The notes beneath the pieces were generated by a model. The model did no database searches, was not told where the DNA came from, and was given only the letters and a program-made list of their open reading frames with translations. A stretch of 29,881 bases of DNA, taken from a virus. This document shows positions 17,001-24,986 of the stretch, in pieces. The DNA is taken from positions 1 through 29,881 of IMG/VR virus record IMGVR_UViG_3300006013_000012, one strand, 5' to 3'. Made by a program: the position numbers and the translations under genes. Position 1 is the stretch's first letter. Each line of letters starts with the position of its first letter.

Positions 17001-17286
17001 TTAAAGTTGTACCATCATAATCGTTTATATCTGAAACTGATTTAGATGTTAATTTAATTGCTGTATAATTAGTGTCTATAGATAATTGTCCAGGAATAAC
17101 AGATGAACCACTTTTAAATATGTGGTCACCAAATTGCTCAACTTGATTCTGTAGTATAGTTTGTGATTGTGTTAGTTCCCTTGCTTGAACAGCAAACGCT
17201 GGTCGGAATAATATCCGATGGTAATTATTATTTTTTGAATAATCATCATAATAGGGACTGACATTAAAATCTATTGGACTTGGCAT
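11026..17286 (-). CDS. Giant DUF4815-type virion tail protein
   Basis: The N-terminus (FNVSPYYDDYSKNNNYHRIL, then RPAFAVQARELTQSQTILQ) is the signature of the DUF4815 tail proteins of T4-type cyanophages and related marine myophages. At 2086 residues it is the largest gene in the window. It is beta-rich and contains several repeat-like blocks with GEIVSGSTSGATGYVQ-type segments, also seen in the gp7-position and gp8 genes. A middle region around 1080-1250 has more charged, helical sequence (RYTMRDIGHLERRISNVEYY), followed by further beta-rich domains. It probably forms long or side tail fibres or a large baseplate-associated structure. GGGAG precedes the ATG at 17286, and it lies 10 bases from gp8. 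The exact virion position is not established by the sequence. Confidence 0.85.
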   Translation of the reverse strand: MPSPIDFNVSPYYDDYSKNNNYHRILFRPAFAVQARELTQSQTILQNQVEQFGDHIFKSGSSVIPGQLSIDTNYTAIKLTSKSVSDINDYDGTTLTGGASGVVAQCIGVSAIDGTDPDTLFIKYDKTGTDNTTTVFTDTETITSSADGFPTAVVASTHTGSAAGVQAGVYYINGYFVNVSTSTLILDKYTNTPSYRVGLTVAESFTSASDDTTLNDNAAGSTNYNAPGAHRFKILLTLTKKTLGSADDTNFIEIARIQSGQIKVHARNSQYAVLEETLARRTFDESGDYTVNEPDFDVRESVLSGNNRGIYSSGATTSDENTAATSMLAVGVSPFKAYIRGFEAERIGTTWLDVDKAREFDTQNNHKTRFDIKNFVYVDNVYGTPDVNFVSGDCEAFKTINLYDTATAVRGTEQSTSGNITPGIGRAKSRGFELLNSTESLDIFDQTSIWKHYIFDVEMFTHLKISKNTTFTTGEIVSGSTSGATGYVQAISSGTVATISGATQADPIVITATGHEIKDGDAVHIFDVIGMTELNDNTYYVKVVDNNSFSLHDSAGNNIDSSGFTSYTSAGTASTGTVILSSVEGLFNATETITGQISNNTAVVKADLYGNTGVQNKEFAQTKQIGMAGSPTYTADTSLSTSYGGSTQLSGNVSISNSSSTLYGNGTKFLTELRPRDSITWLDDANTTTTALIQRVLTNNEVELTANVGGSDVSVAAIATRQRSKLQNPESNIALFELPYKTVKTLKTTTNSNLTDTNFNVRRQFTGTLSSNGDLSITAGTNEIYASQDDGDFAISIMATGGGGTGAIGDTLNINGNNHEGDPIFVSGGSPTGKSLTFDFGANFAGHKVKILATLARTVAGSKTKSKNVNTPLTIATQATIESGIIGLGKADVYKINNVYMSSGFGSVANSGDSNITNRFNLDTGQRDNFYDIGRLKLKTGALTPSGQLLVDFDYFSHGSGDYFDVDSYSGVVNYEDIPSYTSDTTSKIYQLRDCLDFRPRVDDASTINSGNSDRTYDGAGASTVDVVEFNSDITADMEYYLKRIDKIFITKDGALKALQGASDLNPLKPGNLDGHLHLATLHVPSYTLNPDEVNVEKIDNRRYTMRDIGHLERRISNVEYYTSLSLLEANAQSMQIQDADGLDRFKNGFVVDNFTGHNIGDVRNFDYKCAMDMERGEVRPMFNQDAATLEEVDEDGSAILATDRIAANYTKTGDLISLPYTETSVIQNPYATKTENLNPFMIFNWIGTVELTPAVDEWRETERVPEITVDLAGSFDQLARDLGIENTGDLTELPLGTAWNEWQTNWTGNPRSWTEGRTQVSQTDSIQTRGGIRTSVIPRTVTHSLGDRVVSVNFVPFIRSRNVTFEGYGLRPNTRVYPYFDNVAIISYVTPDGGSLAGNVVTDTNGYVRGSFVIPDPNVDANPRWRTGKRVFRLTSSSTNSMDTTNIATAAEADYNAKGLLNTMQGVNISTRETETVRDEVNETRTITNTSRFTPPAPAPRRSGDPLAQSFVIDTADGCFITSLDVYFATKSTTIPVKAEIRNMVNGYPGTQVLPFGRKWLNPSAITTSINGTTATTFTFPSPVYLKEETEYCLVLYSDSQDYTVYVSRLGGTQIGSDRTVSEQPIMGVLFKSANNRTWNAEQMEDLTFNLKKAVFTTGTYAMVTLANADLPVKALKNNPIRTFNGSSDIRVYHKSHGMHSTTNNVTIAGIASGTYNGLDHSEINGTYTAIKNISLDSYDLTSVGTAIATGDVGSNAVTATQNRQFDVLQLQLGHVIHPDTSITTAIRTTTGKSVDGSESEFALAGASSEKSVTLGDNVYFTAPQMVASTINQTNEMSNLTNYKSMLVNCTMISDNENLSPVIDVQRLHVFCITNRLNKPTVLSTSTFTGDGSATAFTLGTTPSSVHLVSVKKDGKKLTPVVDFTTSGTTLTMEIAPVLNSKVVAKISNKVDYEDDTAISGLSSAGSYMTRAVSLANPSTAIDIRVGASVRSTSTIKFLYRLSGGEETRRLGDIPWTYFNTDGSPDVNITPSVGDTVLDDDFKEYQFSASTLPEFTSFQVKCVMNGLISSYPPRLKDLRAIALAV

Positions 17287-17296
17287 TTAATTCTCC

Positions 17297-18757
17297 CTAA
17301 AATTCTATAATCAATTTGATATTCTCGGTCTGATCCGCAGCTCTTGTAATTGGCGCTCTGTTTTCAACGTAAACTATATCTCCAGAGCCGTGGTCAATTT
17401 CTGAACTTGAATATCCATTTGAAAATGTTTGATTGTTAACTGTACCTGTTGTTGTATCAGGTGTAACCGTTGCACTTGAAGATTGTCCAGTTATAATATT
17501 TGTTCCACTAAAAGCTGTTTGATTTCCGTTACTATCTATCCCCTCATCATTGTGTCTTGTTTGTATAAAATATAAAATTTTATTAGTAGAGTCCCATTCA
17601 ATTACTGTTCCAACTGCACCAGTTGACGCTTGATTTATTTCTTCATCAACTGTAAATGTTCCTGCTGATACTGAACCAACAGTAGCCGTTGTTGCTCTTA
17701 ACGTAGCAGCAGTAGCAGCAACTCCACTTGATTTAGGGTCTCTTATTAAAGATACTTTTCTAAAATCATTTGCAACTGTAACATCACCAGAATTACCTGA
17801 TTCTGTTCCTTCTAAACTTGTATTTAACATAACAAAAAATCCACCTAATTCTTCAACTGCATTAAATCCGTGCCCGCCTATTGGTTCTATAATTACATCT
17901 AATTCCGAAGTAATTAATGCTACACCACCAGCAGAATTAATATCTGCAATTCTAATATAAGCAAAAGTATATCCAGTACCTGGAGTTGTTACAGTTGCTG
18001 CTGTTACAGCACCTGAAGCAATTGTTACTGAACAAACCCCACCTGTTCCATCACCTCTTATAGGAACACTTGTGTGTGTACCATCTGTTCCTGCTGAACC
18101 TGGAGTTTTAATTTTAATTACATTAATTGCACCATCAACTGCCGCTGTACTTACTGTTGAATCCGTTCCAACTGCCATAAAATCTACAGATAAAAAATCT
18201 GCTTGTTGTGAAGCAGTTAAAGTGTACATATATTTCCACTTATAACCGTCAGCAGTTAATTGAATAATTGTTGATGTTCCACTAGGTTCTACTGTAGAAA
18301 AAGCATTGTCATTATTATCTAAACATTTATAAACATTTCTTGTTGATGATAATACATAAAACTTTGCATCATATAAAGTTGTAGCACCACTATTAGTAGT
18401 TGAAGCTGTTGTTGTGCCTGTTATATATTCGCCAATATCGTGTCTATAATAATCATAAACTGTGCCAGTTGTCCAATTTCTTCTAGGAATTACAAAGCCA
18501 ACATTTGTACTTATAACTTTTTTAACTGCCAACAAATCATCATAAGTATAATTTTGTGTATTAACATTATCTGGAGGTGTTACAGGTAATAAATCTGTTC
18601 CTTCGTTATTTGTTCTATCATCACCTCTTGTAGAAGTAGTAAATTCTTGTGGTCTACCAATTCCTAAATAAAAAGTATTTCCAGAGGCTTCACTAAAAGC
18701 TTCTTGGAATTGTTCACTATTGTGAACTCTAAATTTACTTGTTATAATTGCTGGCAT
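17297..18757 (-). CDS. 8: Baseplate wedge protein gp8 homologue
   Basis: Three blocks match T4 gp8 as I know its sequence: IITSKFRVHN near the N-terminus (T4 has IVTSKFR), VIPRRNW at 89-95 (T4 VIPRRDW), and the C-terminal GDIVYVENRAPITRAADQTE from residue 459 (T4 GEMIYMENRPPI with MDQTEEIN). YKCLD and a glutamate-proline pair before ADGYKWKYMYTL also match T4 YRCLD and GYVWEYLFEI. T4 gp8 has 334 residues; this one has 486, with the extra length in the middle as beta-rich Ser/Thr/Gly sequence. It would be part of the baseplate wedge with gp6, gp7 and gp25. A perfect late promoter lies at 18776-18783, with an AGGA ribosome-binding site. Confidence 0.85.
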   Translation of the reverse strand: MPAIITSKFRVHNSEQFQEAFSEASGNTFYLGIGRPQEFTTSTRGDDRTNNEGTDLLPVTPPDNVNTQNYTYDDLLAVKKVISTNVGFVIPRRNWTTGTVYDYYRHDIGEYITGTTTASTTNSGATTLYDAKFYVLSSTRNVYKCLDNNDNAFSTVEPSGTSTIIQLTADGYKWKYMYTLTASQQADFLSVDFMAVGTDSTVSTAAVDGAINVIKIKTPGSAGTDGTHTSVPIRGDGTGGVCSVTIASGAVTAATVTTPGTGYTFAYIRIADINSAGGVALITSELDVIIEPIGGHGFNAVEELGGFFVMLNTSLEGTESGNSGDVTVANDFRKVSLIRDPKSSGVAATAATLRATTATVGSVSAGTFTVDEEINQASTGAVGTVIEWDSTNKILYFIQTRHNDEGIDSNGNQTAFSGTNIITGQSSSATVTPDTTTGTVNNQTFSNGYSSSEIDHGSGDIVYVENRAPITRAADQTENIKLIIEF

Positions 18758-18775
18758 TTATTATTCCTTTTCTTA

Positions 18776-18783
18776 TATTTATA
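18776..18783 (-). promoter_or_regulatory. T4-type late promoter upstream of gene 8
   Basis: A perfect TATAAATA on the minus strand, 18 bases before the gp8 start at 18757, followed by AAGAAAAGGAAT, which holds the ribosome-binding site. Confidence 0.8.
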
Positions 18784-18793
18784 CGAGTTTGTA

Positions 18794-19993
18794 CTATGTT
18801 ATACTAATTGTTCCGTTTAGAGCTGCGTGAGCTGTACATTGATAATATAGAGTTGCTGGAGCGTCCATTTGAACGTGAAATATAATTGCACCAGTAGTAG
18901 CAGCATTATTGGTAACTCCATCATTATATACTGTACCACCTATACCTGTTGTTGATTGTATTCTATATGGGTGGGAACCACCAGCATTGTTAATAAAGTA
19001 ATAAGTTTGACCTTTTTTCAAATGTAAATCAGGATTATCACCACTCGTACTTGCAAAACCAGCACCTGTAAATAAGAAACCAGTTCCGTTTTCAGTAACC
19101 AATAATTGAGAAATTGGTGTTTGTGTGTTTGCCCAAATTGTACCATTGTAAAATAATGTATCACCTGCTACTGGTGATAAATCAGTAAGGCTTATTAATT
19201 CTTTGTAACCTGAAACAGTTGCTATATATGGTTTTTCTGTTGCTTCATCTAAAGCAGGAGTACCTGAAAAGGTTGTATTACTTGGAAAACTAGCAAAATT
19301 TGCGTGATTAAATCTTACAGATGAAGCTGAAGCATTAACTAGAAATTGAGCTGCACCAGAAATTGATAATCCATTTACTGTCGTAGCTACAGAACCTAAC
19401 GCAACATTTGTATAACCTAATGTTACATAATCATTTGCTAATTGTGTATTTAAAATGTTAGCATTAGCATCTAGGTCTGTACCTGTAATTCCAGTAATTG
19501 CAATTGATAGTGTATCTCCAGTTACCGTTGTTTCAATTCCACCTCCACCTATAATTCCTAAAGTTTCACCTAAAGCAATTTGTGTAACAGTTGAAGAGTT
19601 GTCAGTAATAGATATTGGTTGAAATGTATTTGTAGGTGATGTTAAATTTTTATTTGTAAATACTTCTGTACCTGCTAATGTAGAAACAGATGAACCTGCT
19701 TTTTCTATTGTATTATCTGCTAAATCAATTGTTTTGTTTGTAAGAGTAGTAGTAGATGTGGCTGTAACAACTGTAGCGTCAACAGAAAGAGTTAAATCAT
19801 TACCAACTAAATTTGAGCCAATACCAGTACCACCTATTACATTACGGAATAAACTACTGTCTATAATACTACCGTCACCTATAGCTGTATAAATTTCATC
19901 AAAATTATCATTGATTATATCTCCACCCTCACGCAAATTAGTACCTGTGCCATCATTTGCTATTGTTCCTATTAAAATTGATTGTTTAGCCAT
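18794..19993 (-). CDS. Tail fibre-like protein with cupredoxin-like C-terminal domain
   Basis: The 399-residue protein begins like many phage fibre proteins (GTIANDGTGTNLREGGDIIN, then DNFDEIYTAIGD), continues with beta-repeat sequence (residues 50-280, for example LTNKTIDLADNTIEKAG), and ends in a domain from about residue 320 that resembles plastocyanin-type cupredoxins. In that fold copper is held by His, Cys, His and often Met; here His341 (GGSHPYRI), Cys386 and His389 (YYQCTAHAALNGT) are present, but the usual Met position is Leu392. Such domains occur on fibre tips of marine myophages. A perfect late promoter lies upstream at 20016-20023. It sits between gp8 and the gp7-position gene, so it likely belongs to the baseplate or short fibres. 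Confidence 0.75.
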   Translation of the reverse strand: MAKQSILIGTIANDGTGTNLREGGDIINDNFDEIYTAIGDGSIIDSSLFRNVIGGTGIGSNLVGNDLTLSVDATVVTATSTTTLTNKTIDLADNTIEKAGSSVSTLAGTEVFTNKNLTSPTNTFQPISITDNSSTVTQIALGETLGIIGGGGIETTVTGDTLSIAITGITGTDLDANANILNTQLANDYVTLGYTNVALGSVATTVNGLSISGAAQFLVNASASSVRFNHANFASFPSNTTFSGTPALDEATEKPYIATVSGYKELISLTDLSPVAGDTLFYNGTIWANTQTPISQLLVTENGTGFLFTGAGFASTSGDNPDLHLKKGQTYYFINNAGGSHPYRIQSTTGIGGTVYNDGVTNNAATTGAIIFHVQMDAPATLYYQCTAHAALNGTISIT

Positions 19994-20015
19994 TTGTTCC
20001 TTTAAATTACTTTAC

Positions 20016-20023
20016 TATTTATA
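20016..20023 (-). promoter_or_regulatory. T4-type late promoter upstream of the cupredoxin-tipped fibre gene
   Basis: A perfect TATAAATA on the minus strand, 22 bases upstream of ATG 19993; AAAGGA follows as ribosome-binding site. Confidence 0.8.
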
Positions 20024-20027
20024 AAGA

Positions 20028-22622
20028 TTATGTTGAAGCATTATCAAAAGTTGTTGAAGTAGAACTAAATTCCGCTACTGTATTACTAAATAGATTTCTA
20101 TTATATGTAATATATGATGGCTGAGCAAAATTCATTTTAATAGTCCTACCATCTACATTGGAAGTCATCAAGAAAGCTCCTTGTCTTCCATCTAAACTAG
20201 AGTTTGTCGCAAAAACTTTTAACTCTTCTAATGTTTTAAACACTATTCCGTGACCAGCAGTTGATGTACCATATATCGTATTTACCCATTTATCAAGATT
20301 GCCCCACCTAGGACCTGCGTATGCCCATCCTCGTTTAACAAGAACACCATCAATAAATGACCTCTTTCTACTTGTATAATCTATTGAAAGACCTGGTCTT
20401 GTTAATGTAACATCTCTTTGACCAGCAGCAAAGTGTTCAATTGAATCTTCTGGTAGATATATTGTTCCACCTTCAAAAGCATTTGCTCTTAAAGATGTTC
20501 CATCATCTACTGTTCCTAATCTTCTTCCAAAGATTGTAGAGAATAGAGTATTAAGAATTGCAAATATTGGTATTTCAACTTCTTGTTTACCAGAAACAGC
20601 ACCAACAAGTGGTAATGTTCCTCTAACATCTAATTGAGATTGTACATTTACTTGACCAGTAAAATAAAATCCTGCTGTGTGCATTGTCTTTTTAAATGCG
20701 TCACGCCATACTGAAATTGAACGAGCAACTTTTAATACATAAGAAAAATCTTGATAGTATTTACTATCTTGTACTTTCATTGTTGTTTCAGAAAGCTTAC
20801 CATCTTCATTAATAAATTTACCGTCTGTATCTGAAACTGAAACAACATTAATTGAAGCAATAGAAACATCAACCTTTTTAATAGTTGCTGTACCACCTGT
20901 TTGTGATGTTACAGTATCACCAATAGCAAAAGTACCAGTAACAGTTTTAATTCTTACTAATCCTTTAGCAACATCAAACGTATCTATTATTCCAGTTCCA
21001 GCACTAGTACTAGTAATAGTAGTATTTGGTTGGAATGATCCTGTAACACCTATTACAATACAACTATTATAAAATCCTAATTGTGGAGGTGTAGGCGCTA
21101 ATTCATATTTCTTTCCTAACTCAATTGTTTTTAATGCAACAATTCTTCCAATTTCATCACCCCACGCTCTTATAGCTGCTGCTGTACCTGTATTTGAAGT
21201 TACAGTAACATTTGGTAATGTAGAATAACCTGAACCATTTTGTATTAAAAATAAATCTTCAATTGATCCTACACCTAAAGCACTTTCTTGCATAATGACA
21301 TTACCAAAATATGGGTCACCTGACATTGTGCCGTCTTCTAATGTTATTTTATTTCCTGTATTATCTTCATTAATAATACCACCATTAATAATTTTTACAA
21401 AACCACTTGCATTTAATCCACCTGTACCAGTATTAGTAAAATTTAAAACATCTCCAACTTGATAATTTACTCCTGGATTATCAATTACAATGTCTGTAAT
21501 TCCACCTATACCAATTTCATCAATAGCAAATATAGCACCAGTCCCACCTGCAACAAGTGAAACATAATCAGCTGTAGTATTTAATGCACCATTATTTTGA
21601 ATTACTTTTGTTCCTGGAATACCTGTTATAGTTGCTTTAATATACCAATCGTCTGTATCAGAAGCAGAACCTTGTATTTGTTCTCCAACTTGAAATGTGC
21701 CTTGAATAGAATCATTATTTAATATAAATTGAGAAACTGTATCTGCACCAATTTGATACGTTGCAACATTTTCAACAACTGCATATGCTTTACTAATAGT
21801 ACCTGTAATTGTTCTTCCAATTAATTGTGTTGTATCGCCTATATCTGGAATTACTCTTAAAACTTTTAATGTATCAAATTTACCATCTGATACTCTTAAT
21901 AATTGTTCTCTAGGATAAAATGTTTGTGCCTCTTCATTAAATAATATTCTAAAAAATATTTCGTGTCCTCTATTTGTACCTTTAGAACGATAAAGTGAAT
22001 TAACATTTTTAATAAGATTTCTTTTATTAACATCATTTGCTAATGTATCTGGTAGTGTTACAAGAAACTCATCTCTAAACTTTGTTAAAAAATTATCAAT
22101 TACATTATCGGGGTCTCTAAAATGAATTAAATCAGAAATATTGTTTACAGGATTTGGTGTATAACTGTCTATAGTTGCATATGCATTTGAAGTTCCACCT
22201 ACAACTGTTTCTCCTTTTATAAATTTATTTTGAGCAGATATGAATAAACGACCATTATTTAAATCTTCGGTTAAAACTGTTGCTATTGCGTTTGATGTTT
22301 GACCTGTTATAATTTCTCCACGAGTAAATTTTCCATATTCAGTACCAGAGTAAATTTCAAAAATAATTTTATCACCTGCGTCTAGTAATGTTCTTGCAGT
22401 ACCTATAGCACTAGAATTCAAAACTAAATTATTTGCTTGTGCTGTTTCTGTTTCTAATAAAATACCTTCTGTAGATTTAACAGAAGTTACTGATAATTCA
22501 GCAGACTCTAATAATTGGTAATAGACTTTAAGAAATTCGGCAAACTTTGGATGTTGTTCAATTACAAATTCTGGTAATTGACTAGAGAGTATTGTAGAAA
22601 TTTTATCATTAAATTTTGCCAT
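20028..22622 (-). CDS. Baseplate wedge protein in the gp7 position
   Basis: This 864-residue protein has a helical N-terminus (PEFVIEQHPKFAEFLKVYYQ) typical of a conserved structural protein that follows gp6 in T4-type cyanophages and marine myophages. It is then mostly beta-rich with repeats of the form GEIITGQTSNAIATV (about 100-140) and GETVVGGTSNAYATI. In T4 the gene after gp6 is gp7, the 1032-residue wedge initiator, so the gp7 role follows from gene order; I do not see enough shared sequence to assign homology to T4 gp7. Seven bases separate it from gp6 and no promoter lies between, so it is cotranscribed with gp6 and gp25. Confidence 0.75.
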   Translation of the reverse strand: MAKFNDKISTILSSQLPEFVIEQHPKFAEFLKVYYQLLESAELSVTSVKSTEGILLETETAQANNLVLNSSAIGTARTLLDAGDKIIFEIYSGTEYGKFTRGEIITGQTSNAIATVLTEDLNNGRLFISAQNKFIKGETVVGGTSNAYATIDSYTPNPVNNISDLIHFRDPDNVIDNFLTKFRDEFLVTLPDTLANDVNKRNLIKNVNSLYRSKGTNRGHEIFFRILFNEEAQTFYPREQLLRVSDGKFDTLKVLRVIPDIGDTTQLIGRTITGTISKAYAVVENVATYQIGADTVSQFILNNDSIQGTFQVGEQIQGSASDTDDWYIKATITGIPGTKVIQNNGALNTTADYVSLVAGGTGAIFAIDEIGIGGITDIVIDNPGVNYQVGDVLNFTNTGTGGLNASGFVKIINGGIINEDNTGNKITLEDGTMSGDPYFGNVIMQESALGVGSIEDLFLIQNGSGYSTLPNVTVTSNTGTAAAIRAWGDEIGRIVALKTIELGKKYELAPTPPQLGFYNSCIVIGVTGSFQPNTTITSTSAGTGIIDTFDVAKGLVRIKTVTGTFAIGDTVTSQTGGTATIKKVDVSIASINVVSVSDTDGKFINEDGKLSETTMKVQDSKYYQDFSYVLKVARSISVWRDAFKKTMHTAGFYFTGQVNVQSQLDVRGTLPLVGAVSGKQEVEIPIFAILNTLFSTIFGRRLGTVDDGTSLRANAFEGGTIYLPEDSIEHFAAGQRDVTLTRPGLSIDYTSRKRSFIDGVLVKRGWAYAGPRWGNLDKWVNTIYGTSTAGHGIVFKTLEELKVFATNSSLDGRQGAFLMTSNVDGRTIKMNFAQPSYITYNRNLFSNTVAEFSSTSTTFDNAST

Positions 22623-22628
22623 TGGTCA

Positions 22629-24482
22629 TTAATAACTGGAAGTTGTTGTGTAGCCCACACCAGCTTCAGCAGAACCTCCTACAAAAGAATCAGCGGTAAC
22701 TGTTATATTTGAATTCCCAACATCAATTTCTACAATTTGGTCTCTAACAGGAACAACATCATTTGAATTTGGTGTTACTGTTAATTGAACTATAGTTGAA
22801 ACTTTTCCTCCTATATTTGTTATACTAGCAATTTTTAAAGAGTTAATTGTAACTGCACCTGTGCTATAATCAATTGTACCTTGTGATGAATTTAAATAAC
22901 TTTTTACACCACTAGCAAGAAAATATAATCTTACATTACCTGCTCCATCACTATCAAAAAAGAATTCGTTATCATTTCCATCTATTTTAAATCCTGTTGA
23001 ACTTAATATCCCACCTGTACTTGCTAAATGTCCAGAGTGTGGATTATATAATGCATTTCTAAAATAAACAAAATATTTTGATGATGATAAAAGTATTGGT
23101 GTAAAATCTTTTCTTATTTTAACAGTTGTTATATTTGATAAAATACTATCATCTGTTTCATCAATCAAACCTGTAACTTTTGAAAATCTGAATACTGAAT
23201 CAAACTTTTGTAAATTTTCTGTATTATAATTTATTAGTGTATTAATAACTTCTGCTTTTATAGTTGAAGCAGTTTTTGCTGTTGCCTTTGCGTCATACTT
23301 AACATTTGAAGTAATTAATACGGATGTTGTTTCTGGATCTTTTATAACAGGTCTTACTGAAGCAACGTTAAAAGGTCTTAATTGAGTTACAATATCTGCT
23401 TTCGTTGTATCAGTTAACGTAGAACCTGAAGCAGCTTTAATAGAAATATTTACAACACCATATTGTGGAGTTTCATCATCTTCACCACCCCACGCACTTA
23501 TTGATAATGCATTTGGATAAATTGATTTAACCAACGTTTCATAATCAGTTGCTGTGACTGCTCTATCTTGAGCTGAATATTGTAGAGGTGCATTAAATTT
23601 TATTGATTCACTTGTTTCACCTTCTGAACCTCCTTGAGAATTTGAATCAGTTGAAATAGTAACGTCTGTATAACCACCAACGTTTCCATTTAATGCAAAT
23701 GTTGAAGCTCCATTTGAATCTGTTCTATTAGTAATAACATATTCCATAATAACTATATTATCATCACTTAATTTTTTACCTGTTACACCATCACCAAAAT
23801 AAATTTGAAATTTTCCATCAATTGTTTCTTGTATAAAATAAACTTTTGAATCACTTGATACACTATTATAACCACCTGCTAAAGCATAAACACTTTGTGT
23901 TGTATCAGTTGAACTATTTTGAACTATAATTTTTAATGTTGATGTATCTGCTGTATTAGTTGGTATAACTAATTTTTGGTCTGGATCATTTATATCATAA
24001 ACATATTTAAATGTAACCAACGTTCCTTCATAAATTGTAGCATTTTTAAATTCGTAAATACCATCAACTGGTGAAATTGTTATATCTTCATTTGTTACAT
24101 ACTGATATTCTACTGAATTAACTGTAGTTGAAAAAACTGTTCCTTTTACCATTGTAACAGACGAACCAATTGCATTATTTAATTTAATATCAATAGATGC
24201 TCTTGGTGCTCTAGGAGATGAAGGTGTATAACCTAACATCTTTGCTAATGATACAATATTATTTCTAATATCAGCACTATCCAAATACAATTCGTTAGTT
24301 GACATATTAGCAATATATGACAAATAATGTGTGTTGTAAGATAACACGTCTAATAGAATTGAAAGACCAGAACCATCAAAGTCATAATCTTGAAATTGTG
24401 TTTGACTTTGTAAAAATGTTTTTAGATTTGATTTGATTTTATCAAAATCTAATTCTGATATTTGTAATTTGTGTTGTGCCAT
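22629..24482 (-). CDS. 6: Baseplate wedge protein gp6 homologue
   Basis: The 617-residue protein opens with an N-terminal region (QISELDFDKIKSNLKTFLQS, then FDGSGLSILLDVLSYNTHYL and MSTNELYLDSADIRNNIVSL) that is characteristic of gp6/gpJ-type baseplate wedge proteins. T4 gp6 has 660 residues. Later sections include AVTATDYETLVKSIYPNALS and a segment with VRPVIKDP that are typical of the central domains. Two gp6 chains dimerise to form the inner ring of the baseplate in T4; that role is expected here. The start is one base from the gp25 stop, so the two are translated together. Confidence 0.9.
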   Translation of the reverse strand: MAQHKLQISELDFDKIKSNLKTFLQSQTQFQDYDFDGSGLSILLDVLSYNTHYLSYIANMSTNELYLDSADIRNNIVSLAKMLGYTPSSPRAPRASIDIKLNNAIGSSVTMVKGTVFSTTVNSVEYQYVTNEDITISPVDGIYEFKNATIYEGTLVTFKYVYDINDPDQKLVIPTNTADTSTLKIIVQNSSTDTTQSVYALAGGYNSVSSDSKVYFIQETIDGKFQIYFGDGVTGKKLSDDNIVIMEYVITNRTDSNGASTFALNGNVGGYTDVTISTDSNSQGGSEGETSESIKFNAPLQYSAQDRAVTATDYETLVKSIYPNALSISAWGGEDDETPQYGVVNISIKAASGSTLTDTTKADIVTQLRPFNVASVRPVIKDPETTSVLITSNVKYDAKATAKTASTIKAEVINTLINYNTENLQKFDSVFRFSKVTGLIDETDDSILSNITTVKIRKDFTPILLSSSKYFVYFRNALYNPHSGHLASTGGILSSTGFKIDGNDNEFFFDSDGAGNVRLYFLASGVKSYLNSSQGTIDYSTGAVTINSLKIASITNIGGKVSTIVQLTVTPNSNDVVPVRDQIVEIDVGNSNITVTADSFVGGSAEAGVGYTTTSSY

Positions 24483-24483
24483 C

Positions 24484-24969
24484 TTATCTTAACCTTTGTA
24501 ATTGTACATTAACTACTTGTGGAAGAGCAATACCTATAATATAAAAATGTATATCTACTCGTAATCTATTGCTATCTATATCTTCACCAATAGCTGGATT
24601 CATTGATTCAAAAGTATCATCATTAATTATAATTGAAGTTAAAGAAATTCTTGGTTCATTATTTACCAAAACTTCTTCTATTTTTCTTTTTAAAAATACT
24701 GATGTTAATGGTGTATAATTTTCAAAAAGAAGTTGTCTTACTCCACAACCTAATTCAGGATGGAAAAGTCTTTCATAAAAGTTTGTTTGTACTAAATTTT
24801 TAACAGCTCTTTTAATTGCTATGACATCTTCAACAGTATTAACATCATTGGTAACTATATTTCTACCAAAATTCAAATCTATATCTTTGAATTTCCTAGA
24901 TTGTTTAGTACTAGTACTTTTTACACTAGGAGTCCAATCACCTAAAAATGTTTGATTTGATTGTGCCAT
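24484..24969 (-). CDS. 25: Baseplate wedge protein gp25 homologue
   Basis: From ATG 24969 this is a 161-residue gp25-family protein. The family core is seen in FKDIDLNFGRN, IKRAVKNLVQTN, ERLFHPELGCGVRQLLFEN and YTPLT, followed by NNEPRI; T4 gp25 has equivalents in RPFDPEFGCDLSDQLFENMT and NYEPRID. gp25 joins the inner baseplate to the sheath in T4. A TTG at 24975 would add two residues but is not needed. The late promoter at 24976-24983 ends just seven bases from the ATG, so transcription should start close to or at the start codon. There is no room for a ribosome-binding site on a transcript from that promoter. Confidence 0.9.
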   Translation of the reverse strand: MAQSNQTFLGDWTPSVKSTSTKQSRKFKDIDLNFGRNIVTNDVNTVEDVIAIKRAVKNLVQTNFYERLFHPELGCGVRQLLFENYTPLTSVFLKRKIEEVLVNNEPRISLTSIIINDDTFESMNPAIGEDIDSNRLRVDIHFYIIGIALPQVVNVQLQRLR

Positions 24970-24975
24970 ATACAA

Positions 24976-24983
24976 TATTTATA
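24976..24983 (-). promoter_or_regulatory. T4-type late promoter abutting gene 25
   Basis: A perfect TATAAATA on the minus strand, separated from ATG 24969 by only six bases (TTGTAT). A T4-type start point about six or seven bases downstream would give a leaderless or nearly leaderless mRNA for gp25. Confidence 0.65.
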
Positions 24984-24986
24984 CGT

